Source: Protula sp. h YS-2021 (taxonomy: Eukaryota; Annelida; Polychaeta; Sabellida; Serpulidae). Taken from it: a stretch of DNA of 64,000 nt. Positions 12,039 through 24,180 of this stretch are shown piece after piece (the first letter of the stretch is position 1; every line of letters starts with the position of its first letter). A model generated the notes under the pieces. That model searched no databases and was not told the origin of the DNA. It saw only the letters and a list, made by a program, of their open reading frames with translations. Made by a program: the position numbers and the translations under genes. The stretch spans positions 8,221,328 to 8,285,327 of the forward strand of contig OX457031.1 in the NCBI GenBank assembly GCA_949752745.1, written 5' to 3'.

Positions 12039-12764
12039 TTAAGCCTTAAATGTTGATTCTGCCGCTATAAAAGGGGCCACCGAATAAATCCCGGAGATTT
12101 CATCTTGGGAGAAATCTTTTAGGTAATATTTGATAAAAGAGTTTGGCGAAACCCAGCATCCCGTTTTGAGGATTTCAGAAAATGACACATTGCGTAAAGC
12201 CCTAAGTGAATTTGCCACCTGTCTTACTTGATGGGCTTTAACGTTCAACTCTGATAGGAGATTGGTATCAGACTGTGTCCCGTCATAGGCTGTGATAATG
12301 ACCTCTTTAATGTAACGAGAAATCGTTTGTTTGGAGATGTCCTTATTGAAATTCGGCATGTGGGAAATGATCAAGGCTTTTTGACCTGATGACCGATATG
12401 TTTCCGAAATAACTAAATACTGTCGTAGTGCTTGTACGGGGCACAATGACACGCGATCTCCCGGGTTGTGTTGTTCGGGTAGGGACGGTAGGGCTATATG
12501 ATCAAATGTGCCCATCCCGTGAGTTTTGATATGTGTTTTGCCCATGAATCCCGCCCTTGGTACGAGGAATACCTTATCCCAAGTCCCGTTTTCCTTACTC
12601 ACTGTTCTGTCTAAGGCGTGAATTTCACTTCTTCGTTTGCCTGATGCCAACGCCAATAGAAAGGTGAACCTTAAGGTGGCATTTTTAGCTGATATTACTG
12701 ATTCGTCAAAAATGTCAGGCCTTTGAAGAAAGCGAAGAACTAGTGACAGATCCCATTTTGCCAC
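12039..12764 (-). pseudogene. DIRS tyrosine recombinase, catalytic part
   Basis: Catalytic half of a tyrosine recombinase that would integrate the circular DNA copy. The arginine of the first box lies in LASGKRRSEIH, the HxxR box in KAHQVRQVANS, and the nucleophilic tyrosine in SFIKYYLKD, in the right order and spacing. The start is unclear: the N-terminal half lies in another frame (12715 to about 13190), so a frameshift near 12760-12780 splits the gene. The first residues (AKWDLSLVLRFL) match the usual DIRS linker, which indicates the break is recent or an assembly error. Confidence 0.85.
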
Positions 12765-13190
12765 TGTGGGCGTACTGGGGGGAATTCACCTTAAAGTGTC
12801 TGATCAATTGTGACAGGGCGGAGTCTTCTCCTGGGTCATAGCCTGTGGATGCTTTGAGTTTAGATCCTATGGCTGCCCTGTATCCCTCTATTGAACCTAC
12901 TTTTAAATGTTCGTCCGTAAATAGATAGTCCAGAAAATCGGCCACGACTGGTGGGGATGCCTGGAATGGATCTATTTTCGATTTGGTACACCACGAGGCA
13001 AATTTATTCCACTGGGCTCTGTACACCTTAGCTGTGGATTGTTTATGACTACTAACCATTTTATCCACTACTTTATTCGAGAAACCTTTCTTCTTTAAGA
13101 AAGATTGGTCAGACACCAAAGGTGCAGGTTCAGCAGGTGAGGGGCCGGGTGGAGGTGATGCCAGTGTGGTTGGGATAATAGTTCTTTGTG
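12715..13190 (-). pseudogene. DIRS tyrosine recombinase, N-terminal part
   Basis: SAM-like core-binding half of the recombinase: a helical segment with STAKVYRAQWNKFASWC, DFLDYLF and SIEGYRAAIGSKL, typical of DIRS recombinases. The frame reads on upstream to about 13854 but there overlaps the RNase H frame and is probably not all coding. It runs out of frame near 12770, after LSQLIRHFKVNSP, where the catalytic part resumes in another frame. Confidence 0.8.
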
Positions 13191-14108
13191 GCATGGGATC
13201 GGGAATGATTTGACCACCTTGCATTGTAGCAATAGGGCAAACCATGGAGCTTCCGGCATCCATGGGGCCACTAACAGGAGGAATCGTGGTTTCAGTTTGA
13301 TTACCCTTTGGAGAACTTGAAGGAGTATTGCCTGTGGGGGGAAGGCGTACAATACTTCTTGGGTTGGCCATGGGCAATTGAGTGCGTCCACCGCCCATGC
13401 AGATGGATCCGGGCAGGGGGAGATAAACCTGGGCAGTTGGGTCGTCATGGAATTGGCGAATAGGTCTATGGAGGGGGGACCCCATGGTGATTGACCTGCT
13501 ACCCATCGGAAGGATGTGCGTGCTAGGCACCATTCCGTGTGAATTACTTGTCCCTCCCTTGAGGCCAAATCTGCCAGTACATTGAGTTTTCCCGCTAAGT
13601 GATGGGCTGTTAGGGTGATGTGACACTGGCGAGCAAAGCAAAGAATCTTGCATGCTAGTTTCGAGACAGGAAGAGACCTGGTCCCTCCCTGTCTGTTTAG
13701 GTAAGCTACTGCCGTAGAGTTGTCTAAAAAGAACCGTACGGATTTGCCCCTGAGAATATGATTCAATCTGTTTAGGGCTATCCACACTACTCGTAACTCT
13801 AACCAATTGATGTGGTAGCTGTTTAGGGGGGGGGGAGCCCATAACCCTTTCCATACCTGACCCTGACGGTGTATCCCCCAGCCCTTCTGGGACGAATCGG
13901 TCTGAAGTTCAACTCTGGGGGTGGGGGGTGAAAGGGGACACCCTCGGTCATCACTATGGGATCGCACCACCATTGTAGGGGAATTAGTGTTTTCCCAGAA
14001 ATTTTTGTTTTGGCACGGGGAAACCTCCCTTTTCTTAGTGCAAATCTGACCTGTCTTTGAAATGGTCTGTAATGCAAGCGGTCTAAAGGGACCGTTTTTC
14101 GGTTGCAA
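13095..14108 (-). pseudogene. DIRS RNase H and following segment
   Basis: Carries the RNase H region that removes the RNA template: ELQTDSSQKGWGIHR with the first Asp, INWLELRVVWIAL with the catalytic Glu, and RFFLDNSTAVAYLNRQGG with the second Asp. Its first part (about 13940-14108) is not the true continuation. The conserved linker between RT and RNase H is found in the third frame between about 14110 and 13940. At least two frameshifts therefore lie between YLDD and RNase H. The 3' half overlaps the recombinase frame, as is usual in DIRS elements. Confidence 0.82.
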
Positions 14109-15279
14109 CTAGGAGACCTAACAGGGATTCCATTGCCTGTAAGTTCACGTTTTTGTCTGCTGGGATTGCTTTTATTGCCTGGCAGACTCTTTGGCGTCTC
14201 TCTTCGGTAGGAAAGGCTCTTGCATTTTTTAGATCCCATCTTTCCCCGAGGAATATAATGTCTTGTTTGGGTGAAAGTTCCGATTTGGGTATGTTGACTA
14301 CGAGCCCTACCTGAATGGCTTTTCGAACTAGAGTTATAGTTTGAAGACGGGCCGCTTGTTTGTCTTGATGGGCTAGTAACCAGTCGTCTAGATATTGGAA
14401 CACCAACATGCCTTCTAGGCGAGTCCAAGACTTCAGAACTTTCATTACTTTTGAAAACACATATGGGGCCGTGGAGAGGCCGAAAGGGAGTGCCCGAAAC
14501 CAAAAACGTTGTAGGCCTATTTGGAAGCTTACGAATTTTTTGGTTGAATGATGTAACGGGATATGGAGGTACGCGTCTGACAGATCTATCGACGTGCCCC
14601 ACATCCCTGCCTGAAGGCTTTCTTTTATAACTTGGGCTGTGTCCATTTGGGAAGTTGTGGTCATTAGGAATTCGTTGAGAGAGGAGAGGTCTATGACCAA
14701 TCTCCACCCGCCTGATTTTTTGGGGACTAGGAAGACCCTGCTGAAAAAGGCTTCCTGGGTTTCGGGCATTTCCTCTATGGCCTCTTTTTCTTTCAGGGAT
14801 ATCAACATTTCCTGAAGGGCTACATCTTTGTCTGACCCTTTGGGGTAGGAGGTGACTAAGTTTTCTGGTGCCCAGGCAGTTAGGGGAATAGGGACTTTGT
14901 GACCCCTTTGATCCCGTTTGAACGGTAGAGAATACCCGTTTTTGAGCCATCGGACTACCCGACGAGGGGCACCTATTTCTGCCCAGGCCTTCCAGAATTT
15001 GCCTAGAATTCCTTCTACGGGCCAGCAGGAGATGTAGGAATGCAAATCTTTTGGATTTTCTACACTTATTAAAGTATCGCCAAGAAACCAATGAGTGTCT
15101 GGGCGGTACTTTGATTGGCTGCTACCTAGTCTGCTGCGGCGATGGGCCCTCCTGTCGACTGCTGTGACCTGACTTGGGCTTCTTGGCCGGAGGGGGTTGC
15201 GATTGGGAGATGGGCTTAGCCTGCTCCGAGTTTGGGCGTTGAACTCTCTTGCGTTTGAGTGGGCGCCGGAATGATGCAC
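14083..15279 (-). pseudogene. DIRS reverse transcriptase
   Basis: Reverse transcriptase with the main boxes in order: GGWRLVIDLSSLNEFL, SIDLSDAYLHIPLH (motif A aspartate), LPFGLSTAPYVFSKVM (motif B) and FQYLDDWLLAH (catalytic YLDD). It loses frame just after LLGLLVATEK near 14110. The N-terminus overlaps the C-terminal gag frame. Confidence 0.9.
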
Positions 15280-15574
15280 GGGACATCCTGGACATCAAGG
15301 CGAAGTCTTGTGATAGGGAGCGGCTTTCTTGATTTACTCGCTCTATTTCCGCGGGAGGAAACAATTCTTTTTCACCCAGAATGGGAACATGACGCAATTT
15401 CCTCAACCCTTTCACGCTCGACCAACAATGTTGTAAGAAGGCATCCCGTCTGAGGAAAACCATGGACGTCATCAGGTAAGTAGATAGCTTGACAACGTCC
15501 CTGGTTGCAAGAGCCAGACATTCCAATAGTTTGGACGTGACCGGATCATTGAGGCGTAGATCCTCCCAACGCAT
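15122..15574 (-). pseudogene. DIRS gag, C-terminal part
   Basis: Continues the gag protein in a new frame: MRWEDLRLNDPV, a helical Leu-rich part, then a basic, Gln/Pro-rich tail (PLKRKRVQRPNSEQ) typical of nucleic-acid binding. The frameshift from the preceding part lies near 15580-15600. Confidence 0.7.
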
Positions 15575-16683
15575 TTTAACGCTTTCAGAGTGTGGTCCTG
15601 AAATGACATTACATTAAGAATATGTCGTGAGGACGCCTCAGTGGTCTTAGCGTCTTTCTCCACTAGTGGAATGTCCGAATCGTGGCGAACCGAGGGCATC
15701 CAAACCGTGCGTTTCGACGGTTGCTCCAAAGGTTCTGAAGATATTAGGTCGTCCGATGGTCGATACGGGCCTGGTCTTACAGCACAGTGGCGCGAGGCGT
15801 GAAAACGGGATAAGGCACGGCCCTCGGCGTTGTCCATCTTTTTGAACTCCCTTGTTCGTACTGCTACCGCGTTAGCAATGCCTTCGCTAGTAGGTAGCGC
15901 GATAAATGGGTCTTGATGCAGCGGAGCCGTCTGAGAGGTCATCCGGATAGGAGGATCCTCTTTATCGGCCGTAGGAGAGCTGGCAGTGACCCTAGCCAGA
16001 CGGGCAATTTCCTGAATTGCGTCGCGAAAAGGAACGTCTTCTGGAGCTATTGTAGATGAGGTGATGGATGGAGTGGCATTCTCGCTTCGTGGAGTGAAAT
16101 CCGGTGGGGAGGGGGTCCTGATTGGGCGTCTCCCTGCTGCTGCCGGATCTTTCCAAAACTTCTGGCCACTACGAGGGGATCTGATATAGTCCATTTCCCT
16201 GAGGGGAAGGCGAAACTGAGAGGAAGGGGGTGTATCTGCTGCCTCCTCACTCGATTCCCCACCTTCTGACTCTTGATCCTCTGACTCCTGTTCGGGTTCC
16301 CGTTCGTGACTTGTGCCTGCCGATTGTGATGGGACGTCACCCGAAGGGGTATAGATCTCACGTTCTCGGTTGAGTGGAATGGAAGACAGATGGGATGTCA
16401 CTGACTGGACCAACTCTTCTTCCTCCTCCTCTCCCATAAAGCCTGATCCTCGCCCTGATGGGGGAAGCCCTGAGGATTCAGCGTCACTGATCACTTCTAC
16501 TGACGGTAGTTGTGTGCTGGGATCTACATGAGAAGGGGATGGAGTGGTGAGTGGCTGTAGGTCTGGTGGTGGCCGCGAAACTGTGGCAGAAGGTTTATGT
16601 TTGCGGCGAGATTCCTTGCCTTGGCGTTCGACTTGCTGTTGGAGATCTAGCAATTGTTTTTGCAACTGGGCTTGCATCGACAA
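15472..16683 (-). pseudogene. DIRS gag, middle part
   Basis: Low-complexity acidic, Ser/Pro-rich region followed by a conserved DIRS-type gag core (about 15600-16030: DAIQEIARLARV, ALPTSEGIANAV, MDNAEGRALSRFHASRH). It begins after a Gln-rich coiled segment (QLQKQLLDLQQQVERQ). Out of frame with both neighbours. Confidence 0.75.
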
Positions 16684-17342
16684 AAAAGCTGAAAACTCCC
16701 CAGGCAGTCGTGGAACTGAAGGGGGGACGACAGTTCTGATTGTGCCGGAATGCCCAACTCACCGGCCAGAGCCGAGAAACTGGAGCCCGAAGCCGTATGA
16801 GTAACTGTCACTGGTTCCAAAGCAATGTCTGTTTTCGGTGTCGCTTTGGCTTTATCCGTATCCGAGGGTGTAATAGCCCAAGCCTTCCTGAGGGTTTCCA
16901 GCTCTTTGCCTTCTGGAATATCCAGGTCGGCCACCGTTTCGGTATATGCTTTACGTTTGCGGGATTTCTTGCTCTTCCTGTCCACCGCAAAAGCATCGGA
17001 CTCCGAACCCGTATCCATCTTAACGGGAGACGAAACTTGTTCCAAAATCACTGAGCTAGCTTTACGCATCGTTACTTGACCGAAATCCGAGGACGCACAT
17101 GGGGATAAAGACAAGGCTTTACGTTTGTCCCTTCTCCTATCATTGCGTATCCTGTTCTTGAGAATAAGTTTCCACTGTTTCGGTGACAAGTGATGGCACT
17201 CGGAGCAAGTATTCCACTCGTCGCAAAGGGGTACACTGTTCTTCCGTTTGCAACGGTCACAAATAGAGTGAGGGTTGAAGGCTGAAGGTGGGTGGGTGCA
17301 CTGCAGAAGTATCGGCTGACCCCGCAGGCTGGCTTCTGTCAT
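16647..17342 (-). pseudogene. DIRS gag, N-terminal part
   Basis: 231 residues with an N-terminal Cys/His cluster (CDRCKRKNSVPLCDEW then CSECHH), probably a zinc-binding fold, followed by a Lys/Arg-rich stretch. This pattern is common at the start of DIRS gag proteins. It shifts frame near 16690. ATG at 17342 is the first in frame, with about 1 kb of leader upstream. Confidence 0.75.
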
Positions 17343-18334
17343 ATCTGAAATGCAAGCAGAAAAAAGACAGGTAAGTTATCTGTTCATGTCACGGCAGACT
17401 AGACAGATAAAAGAACATTTAGCGCAAAAACGAGAGTTATACCACCTTGGAGTGTTAGCAAATAGTACCAGTACGCACTCTGTTCGAATAGGCGCTAAAA
17501 TGATGCTCATAGGCCTCTCAGGGCTCTATCGAATGAAAGATATTCAAAATGGGCCTTCGATGGGCCCATTTTCGGGATGCAGGAAATTATCCCATAAACG
17601 GAATATGACCATGGGCCCGAAAACGGGATCGATTTCCGGGACCTTAAACGGTGCCATCTAGTCCATTTGTTGGCCTCGTCCGACTGATCCCATAAATGGG
17701 ATTCGGGCCTGATCCCAGGCAAATGAGGTGCCACAAATGGGCCACTTGGTGCCGAAAAAACGGCACCTCGGAACCATGTATGGGATATCGTAGTCCCATA
17801 AATGGGCTTTCAGCAGAAATTTCGCCAAAAATAGCTCGAAACGTCTATGAGCATAATTTCGCCTGAACCAGAGCTAGCAGAGTCTGGAGAAACCCTGACC
17901 TAACTAGCAGGTTCCTCCGAAGGAGTGTCTAACCAGCAAAAATGGCCATTCACGTAATGGTACCATAAGCTGTGGCTGACTAGGAATCAAAGCAGGCACA
18001 GTGGGCTGCACAGATTCTACCAACTCCGAGGCGGTGTGTGCATGAACTAGAACAAAATTCCGGTCCTGTAGCTTCCGTGTGGAGAAGAGAGGTACACTTC
18101 CCGGGACTAAGAGGTGTCTCCGCTGCGTGTAAACTCAACAACTACCAGACCGAAAGAAACAGTGCCGAAAAATTGCTTCAATCCGAGTAGAAATTTATCC
18201 ACACAAATCACAAATCACGTAAGTTAATCCAAGAAAGTGAAAATAGTAGATTAAAGCAAAATCGCACCTTGCTCAGTTCCCTTTTTTAGATAAAAAAGTG
18301 GAGCACACAGAAAGGCGTGTGTTGTAAACACCAC
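17343..18334 (-). other. DIRS 5' leader
   Basis: Non-coding region between the right terminal repeat and gag, with repeated catgggcc/ggcccat and cccataaatggg palindromic motifs near 17540-17810. No coding frame with a known domain. Confidence 0.6.
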
Positions 18335-18514
18335 GCTTGAAGGGAATGATTGATATCTTCGAATGACGTAAGTCTTATCGTTCTCGCTTGCTGATTGGCT
18401 GGAGATGGAGGGAAGACAGGATGGAGAGTAGAGGGACCATTCTATTCACAAGGAAAAATTTCATTTTTATTTGCGTGGTATTATTTACCGGAAGGGAACC
18501 CATCTAAAGTGGAG
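18335..18514. repeat. DIRS inverted terminal repeat (5' side)
   Basis: Reverse complement of 10544-10724 with very few differences. The outer bases 18515-18546 are unique to this end and are matched in the internal complementary region. Confidence 0.93.
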
Positions 18515-18546
18515 ATAAGCGAATTTAAAGCTTTTACGAAGTAAAA

Positions 18547-18940
18547 GACCAGATTGCTAAAATGCAGCGCAGTTGAACTAGGAAGTATCAGTGCAAATGA
18601 GAAAACGAAACAGGAAATTAGAGGACTGCGCTCCCACCTCCCCCCTCCCCCCTGCCCTCCCCCCTGCCCCCCCCCCGTGCACGGTTTGTTATGATATTGA
18701 TCGGACCTTCATAAGGTAATACGGGTGTGTTTCTGAGAACCGCGGCAGTTTCTGCGGAAGCACTACTGTTTCTGCAGAAGCTCGCTCTGAGCACCAACTA
18801 GCCCCTGCTCTCAAGGCCTCTTTTTCTCGTACGTTACACTCATGCATGCGGCAATGTGAGCCGCTGTGAGCACCAACTGCCCCCTGCTTTCAAGGCCTGC
18901 TTTACTCTCATACATGCAGGAATGTGAGCTCACACAGTGC
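18547..18940. other. C-rich stretch and 75-bp duplication
   Basis: A ccccctccccc tract at 18638-18677 is followed by a duplicated block of about 75 bp. It contains gagcaccaactagcccctgc and caaggcct, with copies near 18785 and 18868. No gene seen. Confidence 0.55.
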
Positions 18941-20290
18941 ATGACAACGGAGAATGGCAACAGGGGAGCATGACAACGGTGGAGAATGACAACGGTGGAG
19001 AATGACAACAGGGGAGCATGAAAATGGTGGAGAATGACAACGAGGGAGCATGGCAACAGGGGAGCATGACAACGGTGGAGAATGACAACTGGGGAGCATG
19101 ACAACAGGGGAGCATGAAAATGGCGGAGAATGACAACGAGGGAGCATGCCCAGCAAACATTAAGACGTCAGGATGACGTCGGGTCGACGTCGTGACCCGA
19201 CGTTTCCGACGTCGGACTGACGTGCCGGTTTTGGTTGTATATGAAATGGAACCGACGTCGGGTTTTCAACGTCAGAATGACGTCGAGTTCCGACCTAAAT
19301 CCGACGTCGGAATTTAGTCGGTTTTAGGTTGTATATATACTTGGAACCGACGACGGATTCCGACTTGAAACTGACAAGAGTTATATAATTAATAGATAAC
19401 TAATCATTCAACTGCTGTTGTGAAAAGCATACGAAAGCATTTTCCATGTAAATTTTTACAATCTAGGAAGAAAAATACCGACGCGCCATCAAAATTCTAA
19501 AATTTTCATGTAAAAACTACGTTTTTTCTTCCTTTTTTCAAAATGACTTCCATTTCCGGTGAGCGATAATAATGTTCATCGCTTTTTGGTCGTTTTTGCA
19601 ACGTCGGAATGACGTCAGATATCCGACGTCGCCTCGACGTCGGAATAATGTCGGGTTTTGGGGAAATAGGTCAGAATATGGTTGTGAAATCGTTGCGACC
19701 AAAATCCAACCTTTTTTCAACCAAAAAAGACGTTGGTTGTTTGCTGGGTGGCAGCGGTGGAGAATGACAACTGGGGAGCATGACAACTGTGGAGAATGAC
19801 AACGGGGGAGCATGACAACAGGGGAGCATGACAACGGAGGAGAATGACAACGACGGAGCATGGCAACACGGGAGCATGACAACGGTGGAGAATGCCAACG
19901 GGGGAGCATGACACCAGGGGAGTACGACAACGGTGGAGAATGACAACGAGGGAGCATAACAACAGGGGAACATGACAACGGTGGAGAATGACAACTGGGG
20001 AGCATGACGATGGGTGAGCATGACAACGGGGGAGCATGACAACTGGGGAGCATGACAACAGGGGAGCATGACAACAGTGGAGAATGACAACTGGGGAGCA
20101 TGATAACAGGGGAACATGACAACGGTGGAGAATGACGAGGGAGCACGACAACGGTGGAGAATGACAACGGGGGAGCATGACAACGGGGGAGCATGACAAC
20201 GGTGGAGAATAACGAGGGAGCACGACAACGGGGGAGCATGACACCAGGGGAGCACGACAACGGGGGAGCATGACAAGGGGGAGCACGACA
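18941..20290. repeat. 15/16-bp minisatellite split by a MITE
   Basis: Alternating units ggggagcatgacaac and ggtggagaatgacaac. The array is cut at 19149-19748 by a 600-bp MITE and continues beyond it. The Cys/His/Ser/Pro-rich frames of over 200 codons on the minus strand are products of the repeat. Confidence 0.9.
19149..19748 (+). mobile_element. 600-bp MITE with CCCAGCAAAC termini, copy 1
   Basis: Begins cccagcaaac and ends gtttgctggg. Both subterminal regions are dense in gacgtcgg/ccgacgtc motifs, and the middle is AT-rich. Flanking tg on each side may be a 2-bp target duplication. It encodes no transposase. A second copy of identical length lies at 24305-24904 in the opposite orientation. 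Confidence 0.88.
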
Positions 20291-20337
20291 ACGGTCCGCT
20301 CCTTGTGCGCCTCCATGATAAACAAGGGAGGTGTGCG

Positions 20338-20368
<31 letters not shown>

Positions 20369-21060
20369 TGTATTTTTTTAAGAATCAAGCAATTGCTTCA
20401 TTATCCCCTTCAAACGTTGTTAAGGGCATTTAAGCCCCTTAAAAGACGTTTTGTAATTTTGAGTTTATAAAACATCGATTCGGTTCGGACCGAAAACCGA
20501 AAATCTCGATCACGGCCGGGTTGGGAGTGTTAAGAAATACAGTCGAGACAGTAAAAATTAATTCTTGATACAAAAAATGAATTTCTGAGATGAATTAAAA
20601 TTAAATTACTTAATTCCTCATTTTTAATTTATATTTTGAAATCTGCAAATGTCTTTTTGATCTCAAAAATTAATTTTTGATATCAATAATCGTTTAATAA
20701 ATGTGAAAATAGCATTCCACAGAAACAAAAGCGAAGGGAACAAACGGCAGAAATTTCCAGAATAACGACAAATGTATTCCAGGTTGGAAATGAAGAAATC
20801 GGAGAAACTGACATTTCTGTAACCCCCCCCCCCTCCCCCCAATAAAGAAGACTTTGCCTTGCACCTTTTGACGCTTGGCTTGAGCATCACGGGTAGAATG
20901 TATACACATACAGTGGACGCATTCACGGTGATGTCTGGCAGCAAGTTGAGAAAATCCCAACCCCCTCCTTTCCCTCATCCCCTTCACTCTCACTGGATCT
21001 TAAAAAAGGGCTTACATTAAAAGTAAAAGCAATTATAAATTACTTGAAGGTTGAGCACCA
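20291..21060. other. Microsatellite and AT-rich gene-free stretch
   Basis: (GT)n at about 20333-20370. At 20540-20700 there are degenerate palindromes of the type tttttgatatcaataat, related to the larger block at 46930-48010. A C-run lies at about 20824-20839. No gene. Confidence 0.6.
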
Positions 21061-21064
21061 AAAT

Positions 21065-23440
21065 TTAAACAGTGGCTCTAAACGCTATATACAACTCAGC
21101 CCCCTCCCAAACACTACATGTAACCCAGCCCCCTCCCAAACACTACATGCAACCCAGCCCCCATCCCAAACATTACATACAACTCAGCGTCCCCCCCCCC
21201 AAACACTACATACAACCCAGCCCCCTCTCAAACACTACATACAACTCAGCGTCCCCCCCAAACACTACATACAACCCAGCGCCCTCCCAAACACTACATA
21301 CAACCCAGCGCCCTCCCAAACACTACATACAACCCAGCCCCCTCCCAAACACTACATACAACTCAGCCCCTCCCAAACACTACATGCAACTCAGCCCCCG
21401 TCCCAAACACTACATACAACCCAGCCCCCATCCCAAACATTACATACAACTCAGCGTCCCCCCCAAACACTACATACAACCCAGCCCCCTCCCAAACACT
21501 ACATACAACCCAGCGCCCTCCCAAGCACTACATACAACCCAGCCCCTCCCAAACACTACATACAACCCAGCCCCCTCCCAAACACTACATACAACTCAGC
21601 CCCTCCCAAACACTACATGCAACTCAGCCCCCTCCCAAACACTACATGTAACCCAGCCCCCTCCCAAACACTATATACAACCAAGCCCCATCCCAAACAC
21701 TACATACATTCCAGCCCCCATCCCAAACACTACATACAACCCAGCCCCCTCCCGATCACTACATACAACTCAGCCCCCATCCCAAACACTACATGCAACT
21801 CAGACCCCTCCAAAACACTACATGCAACTCACCCCCCCCCCAAACACTACATACAACCCAGCCGACCCCCTCCCAAACGCTACATACAACTCAGCCCCCC
21901 TCCCAAACACTACATGCAACTCAGACCCCTCCCAAACACTACATGCAACTCAGCCCCCCCCCCGCCCAAACACTACATACAACCCAGCCGCCCCCCTCCC
22001 AAACACTACATACAACTCAGCCCCCCTCCCAAACACTACATACAACCCAGCCCCCTCCCAAACACTACATACAACTCAGCCCCCTCCCAAACACTACATA
22101 CAACCCAGCCCACTCCCAAACACTACATACAACTCAGCCCCCGCCCAAACACTACATACAACCCAGCTCCTCACAAACACTATGTACAACCAAGACTCCC
22201 TCCCCTACACTACATACAACCCAGCCCCCTCCCGATCACTACATACAACTCAGCCCCCATCCCAAACACTACATGCAACTCAGACCCCTCCCAAACACTA
22301 CATGCAACTCAGCCCCCCCCCCCCCCGCCCAAACACTACATACAACCCAGCCGCCCCCCTCCCAAACACTACATACAACTCAGCCCCCCTCCCAAACACT
22401 ACATACAACCCAGCCCCCTCCCAAACACTACATACAACTCAGCCCCCTCCCAAACACTACATACAACCCAGCCCACTCCCAAACACTACATACAACTCAG
22501 CCCCCGCCCAAACACTACATACAACCCAGCCCCTCACAAACACTATGTACAACCAAGACTCCCTCCCCTACACTACATACAACCCAGCTCCCTCTCAAAC
22601 ATTACATACAACTCAGCCCCCTCCCAAACACTACATACTACACAGCCCCCTCCCAGACACTACATACAACCCAGCCCCCTCCCAAACACTACATGTAACC
22701 CAGCCTCCTCTCAAAAACTACATACAACCCAGCAACCTCCCAAACACTGTCTACAACCCAGACCAATCCAAAACACTGTATACAACCCAGCCCCCTCCCA
22801 AACAGTATATACAACCCAGCCCCCTCTCAAACACTACATACAACCCAGCCCCCTCACAAACACTATATACAACCCAGTTCCCATCCCAAACACTACATGC
22901 AACCCAGCCCCCATCCAAAACATTACATACAACTCAGCGTCCCCCCCAAACACTACATACAACCCAGCCCCCTCTCAAACACTACATACAACCCAGCCCC
23001 CATCCCAAACACTACATACAACTCAGCCCCTTCCGAAACACTACATACAACCCAGCCCCCTCTCAAACACTACATACAACTCAGCCCCCATCCCAAACAC
23101 TACATACCACTCAGCCCCCTCCCAAACAGTATATACAACCCAGCCCCCTCTCAAACACTACATACAACTCAGCCCCCTCCCAAACACTACATACAACCCA
23201 GCCCCCTCTCAAACACTACATACAACTCAGCCCCCGTCCCAAACACTACATACAACCCAGCCCCCATCCCAAACACTACATACCACTCAGCCCCCTCCTA
23301 AACACTACATACAACCCAGCCCCCTCCCAAACACTACATACAACCCAGCCCCCATCCCAAACACTACATACCACTCAGCCCCCTCCTAAACACTACATAC
23401 AACCCAGCCCCCTCCCAAACACTACATACAACCCAGTCCT
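21065..23440. repeat. 29-bp minisatellite, about 80 copies
   Basis: The unit contains cactacatacaacccagccc and cctcccaaa. Because 29 is not divisible by three and the unit lacks plus-strand stops, all three plus frames stay open for hundreds of codons (up to 847). They encode only repetitive Thr/Gln/Pro/Tyr peptides and are not called as genes. A segment near 21960-22200 is duplicated at about 22320-22570. Confidence 0.93.
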
Positions 23441-23733
23441 CTTTCCAAACACTATACGCACCCCTCACCCCTCTATCCCCATCCCAACACACGCAAACTA
23501 CAGATCCACGATTTCACTTCAAAAACGTCAGCCCAAACACTGTGCAGACACTTCCTTCTCAGTGCTAGTTATTGTGCTGTTACGTGCGTTGGAGCTGCAC
23601 CTGTGTTCAGTGTAAGTATCTGTCCAGCTGTCGTGCTATGACGTACGCTGTAGTTGCAACAGTGAAGTGGGCTGTAGCTGCACTTGGCACACTTTTCAAA
23701 ACCCACATTCAGCGTTCGTTTTAAAAAATCAAT
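23441..23733. other. Gene-free spacer
   Basis: No recognisable feature. Confidence 0.5.
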
Positions 23734-24180
23734 TACCGATCTGTACGTAGGTGCCCCCCTCCCATCCATCATGGACAAGCGCCATGTAACCGATCTGTAC
23801 GTACCCCCCCCCCCCCATCCATCATGGACAAGCGCCATGGTAACCGATCTGTACGTAGGTGCCCCCCATCCATCATGTACAAGCGCCATGGTAACCGATC
23901 TGTACGTAGGTGCCCCCAATCAATCATGGACAAGCGCCATGGTAACCGATCTGTACGTAGGTCCCCCCATCCATCATGGACAAGGGCCATGGTAACCGAT
24001 CTGTTCGTAGGTCCCCCCTCCCCCCATCATGGATTGTTCCACATGTTAGCTGCCCACCCCCATCAAAACTCCCCCACCCCCTCCATCTTGGACACGCGCC
24101 ATGGTAACCGATCTGTACGTAGGTGCCCCCCCCCCCCCATCCATCTTGGACACGCGCCATGGTAACCGATCTGTGCATAA
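23734..24180. repeat. 51-bp minisatellite
   Basis: About eight copies of a 51-bp unit containing accgatctgtacgtaggtgc and catccatcatggacaagcgc. It decays at the right into C-rich cacggattttgtcc blocks. Confidence 0.88.

Larger units (their letters stand above)
10488..18546 (-). mobile_element. DIRS-like tyrosine-recombinase retrotransposon
   Basis: An 8.06-kb element whose coding order on the minus strand is gag, RT, RNase H, tyrosine recombinase. It has inverted terminal repeats (10544-10724 and 18335-18514). It also has an internal complementary region at 10784-10897 whose two halves are reverse complements of the two outer ends. This is the DIRS-1-type layout thought to template rejoining of a circular intermediate. 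There is no integrase and no long direct LTR. Several frameshifts break the genes, so this copy looks non-autonomous, although termini and internal region are excellently preserved. Confidence 0.93.

Noticed and set aside
12039..13854. Methyltransferase domain expected in some DIRS elements
   Set aside because: No such motif was found between RNase H and the recombinase or after it, so it is not annotated.
19538..20388. Minus-strand Cys/His/Ser/Pro-rich frames of over 200 codons
   Set aside because: They read a 15/16-bp minisatellite in three frames with similar composition. The C-H spacing is a repeat product, not a zinc finger.
21044..23615. Plus-strand open frames of 781 and 847 codons
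   Set aside because: They cover a 29-bp minisatellite without plus-strand stops. All three frames stay open and encode the same repeating Thr/Gln/Pro/Tyr peptide.
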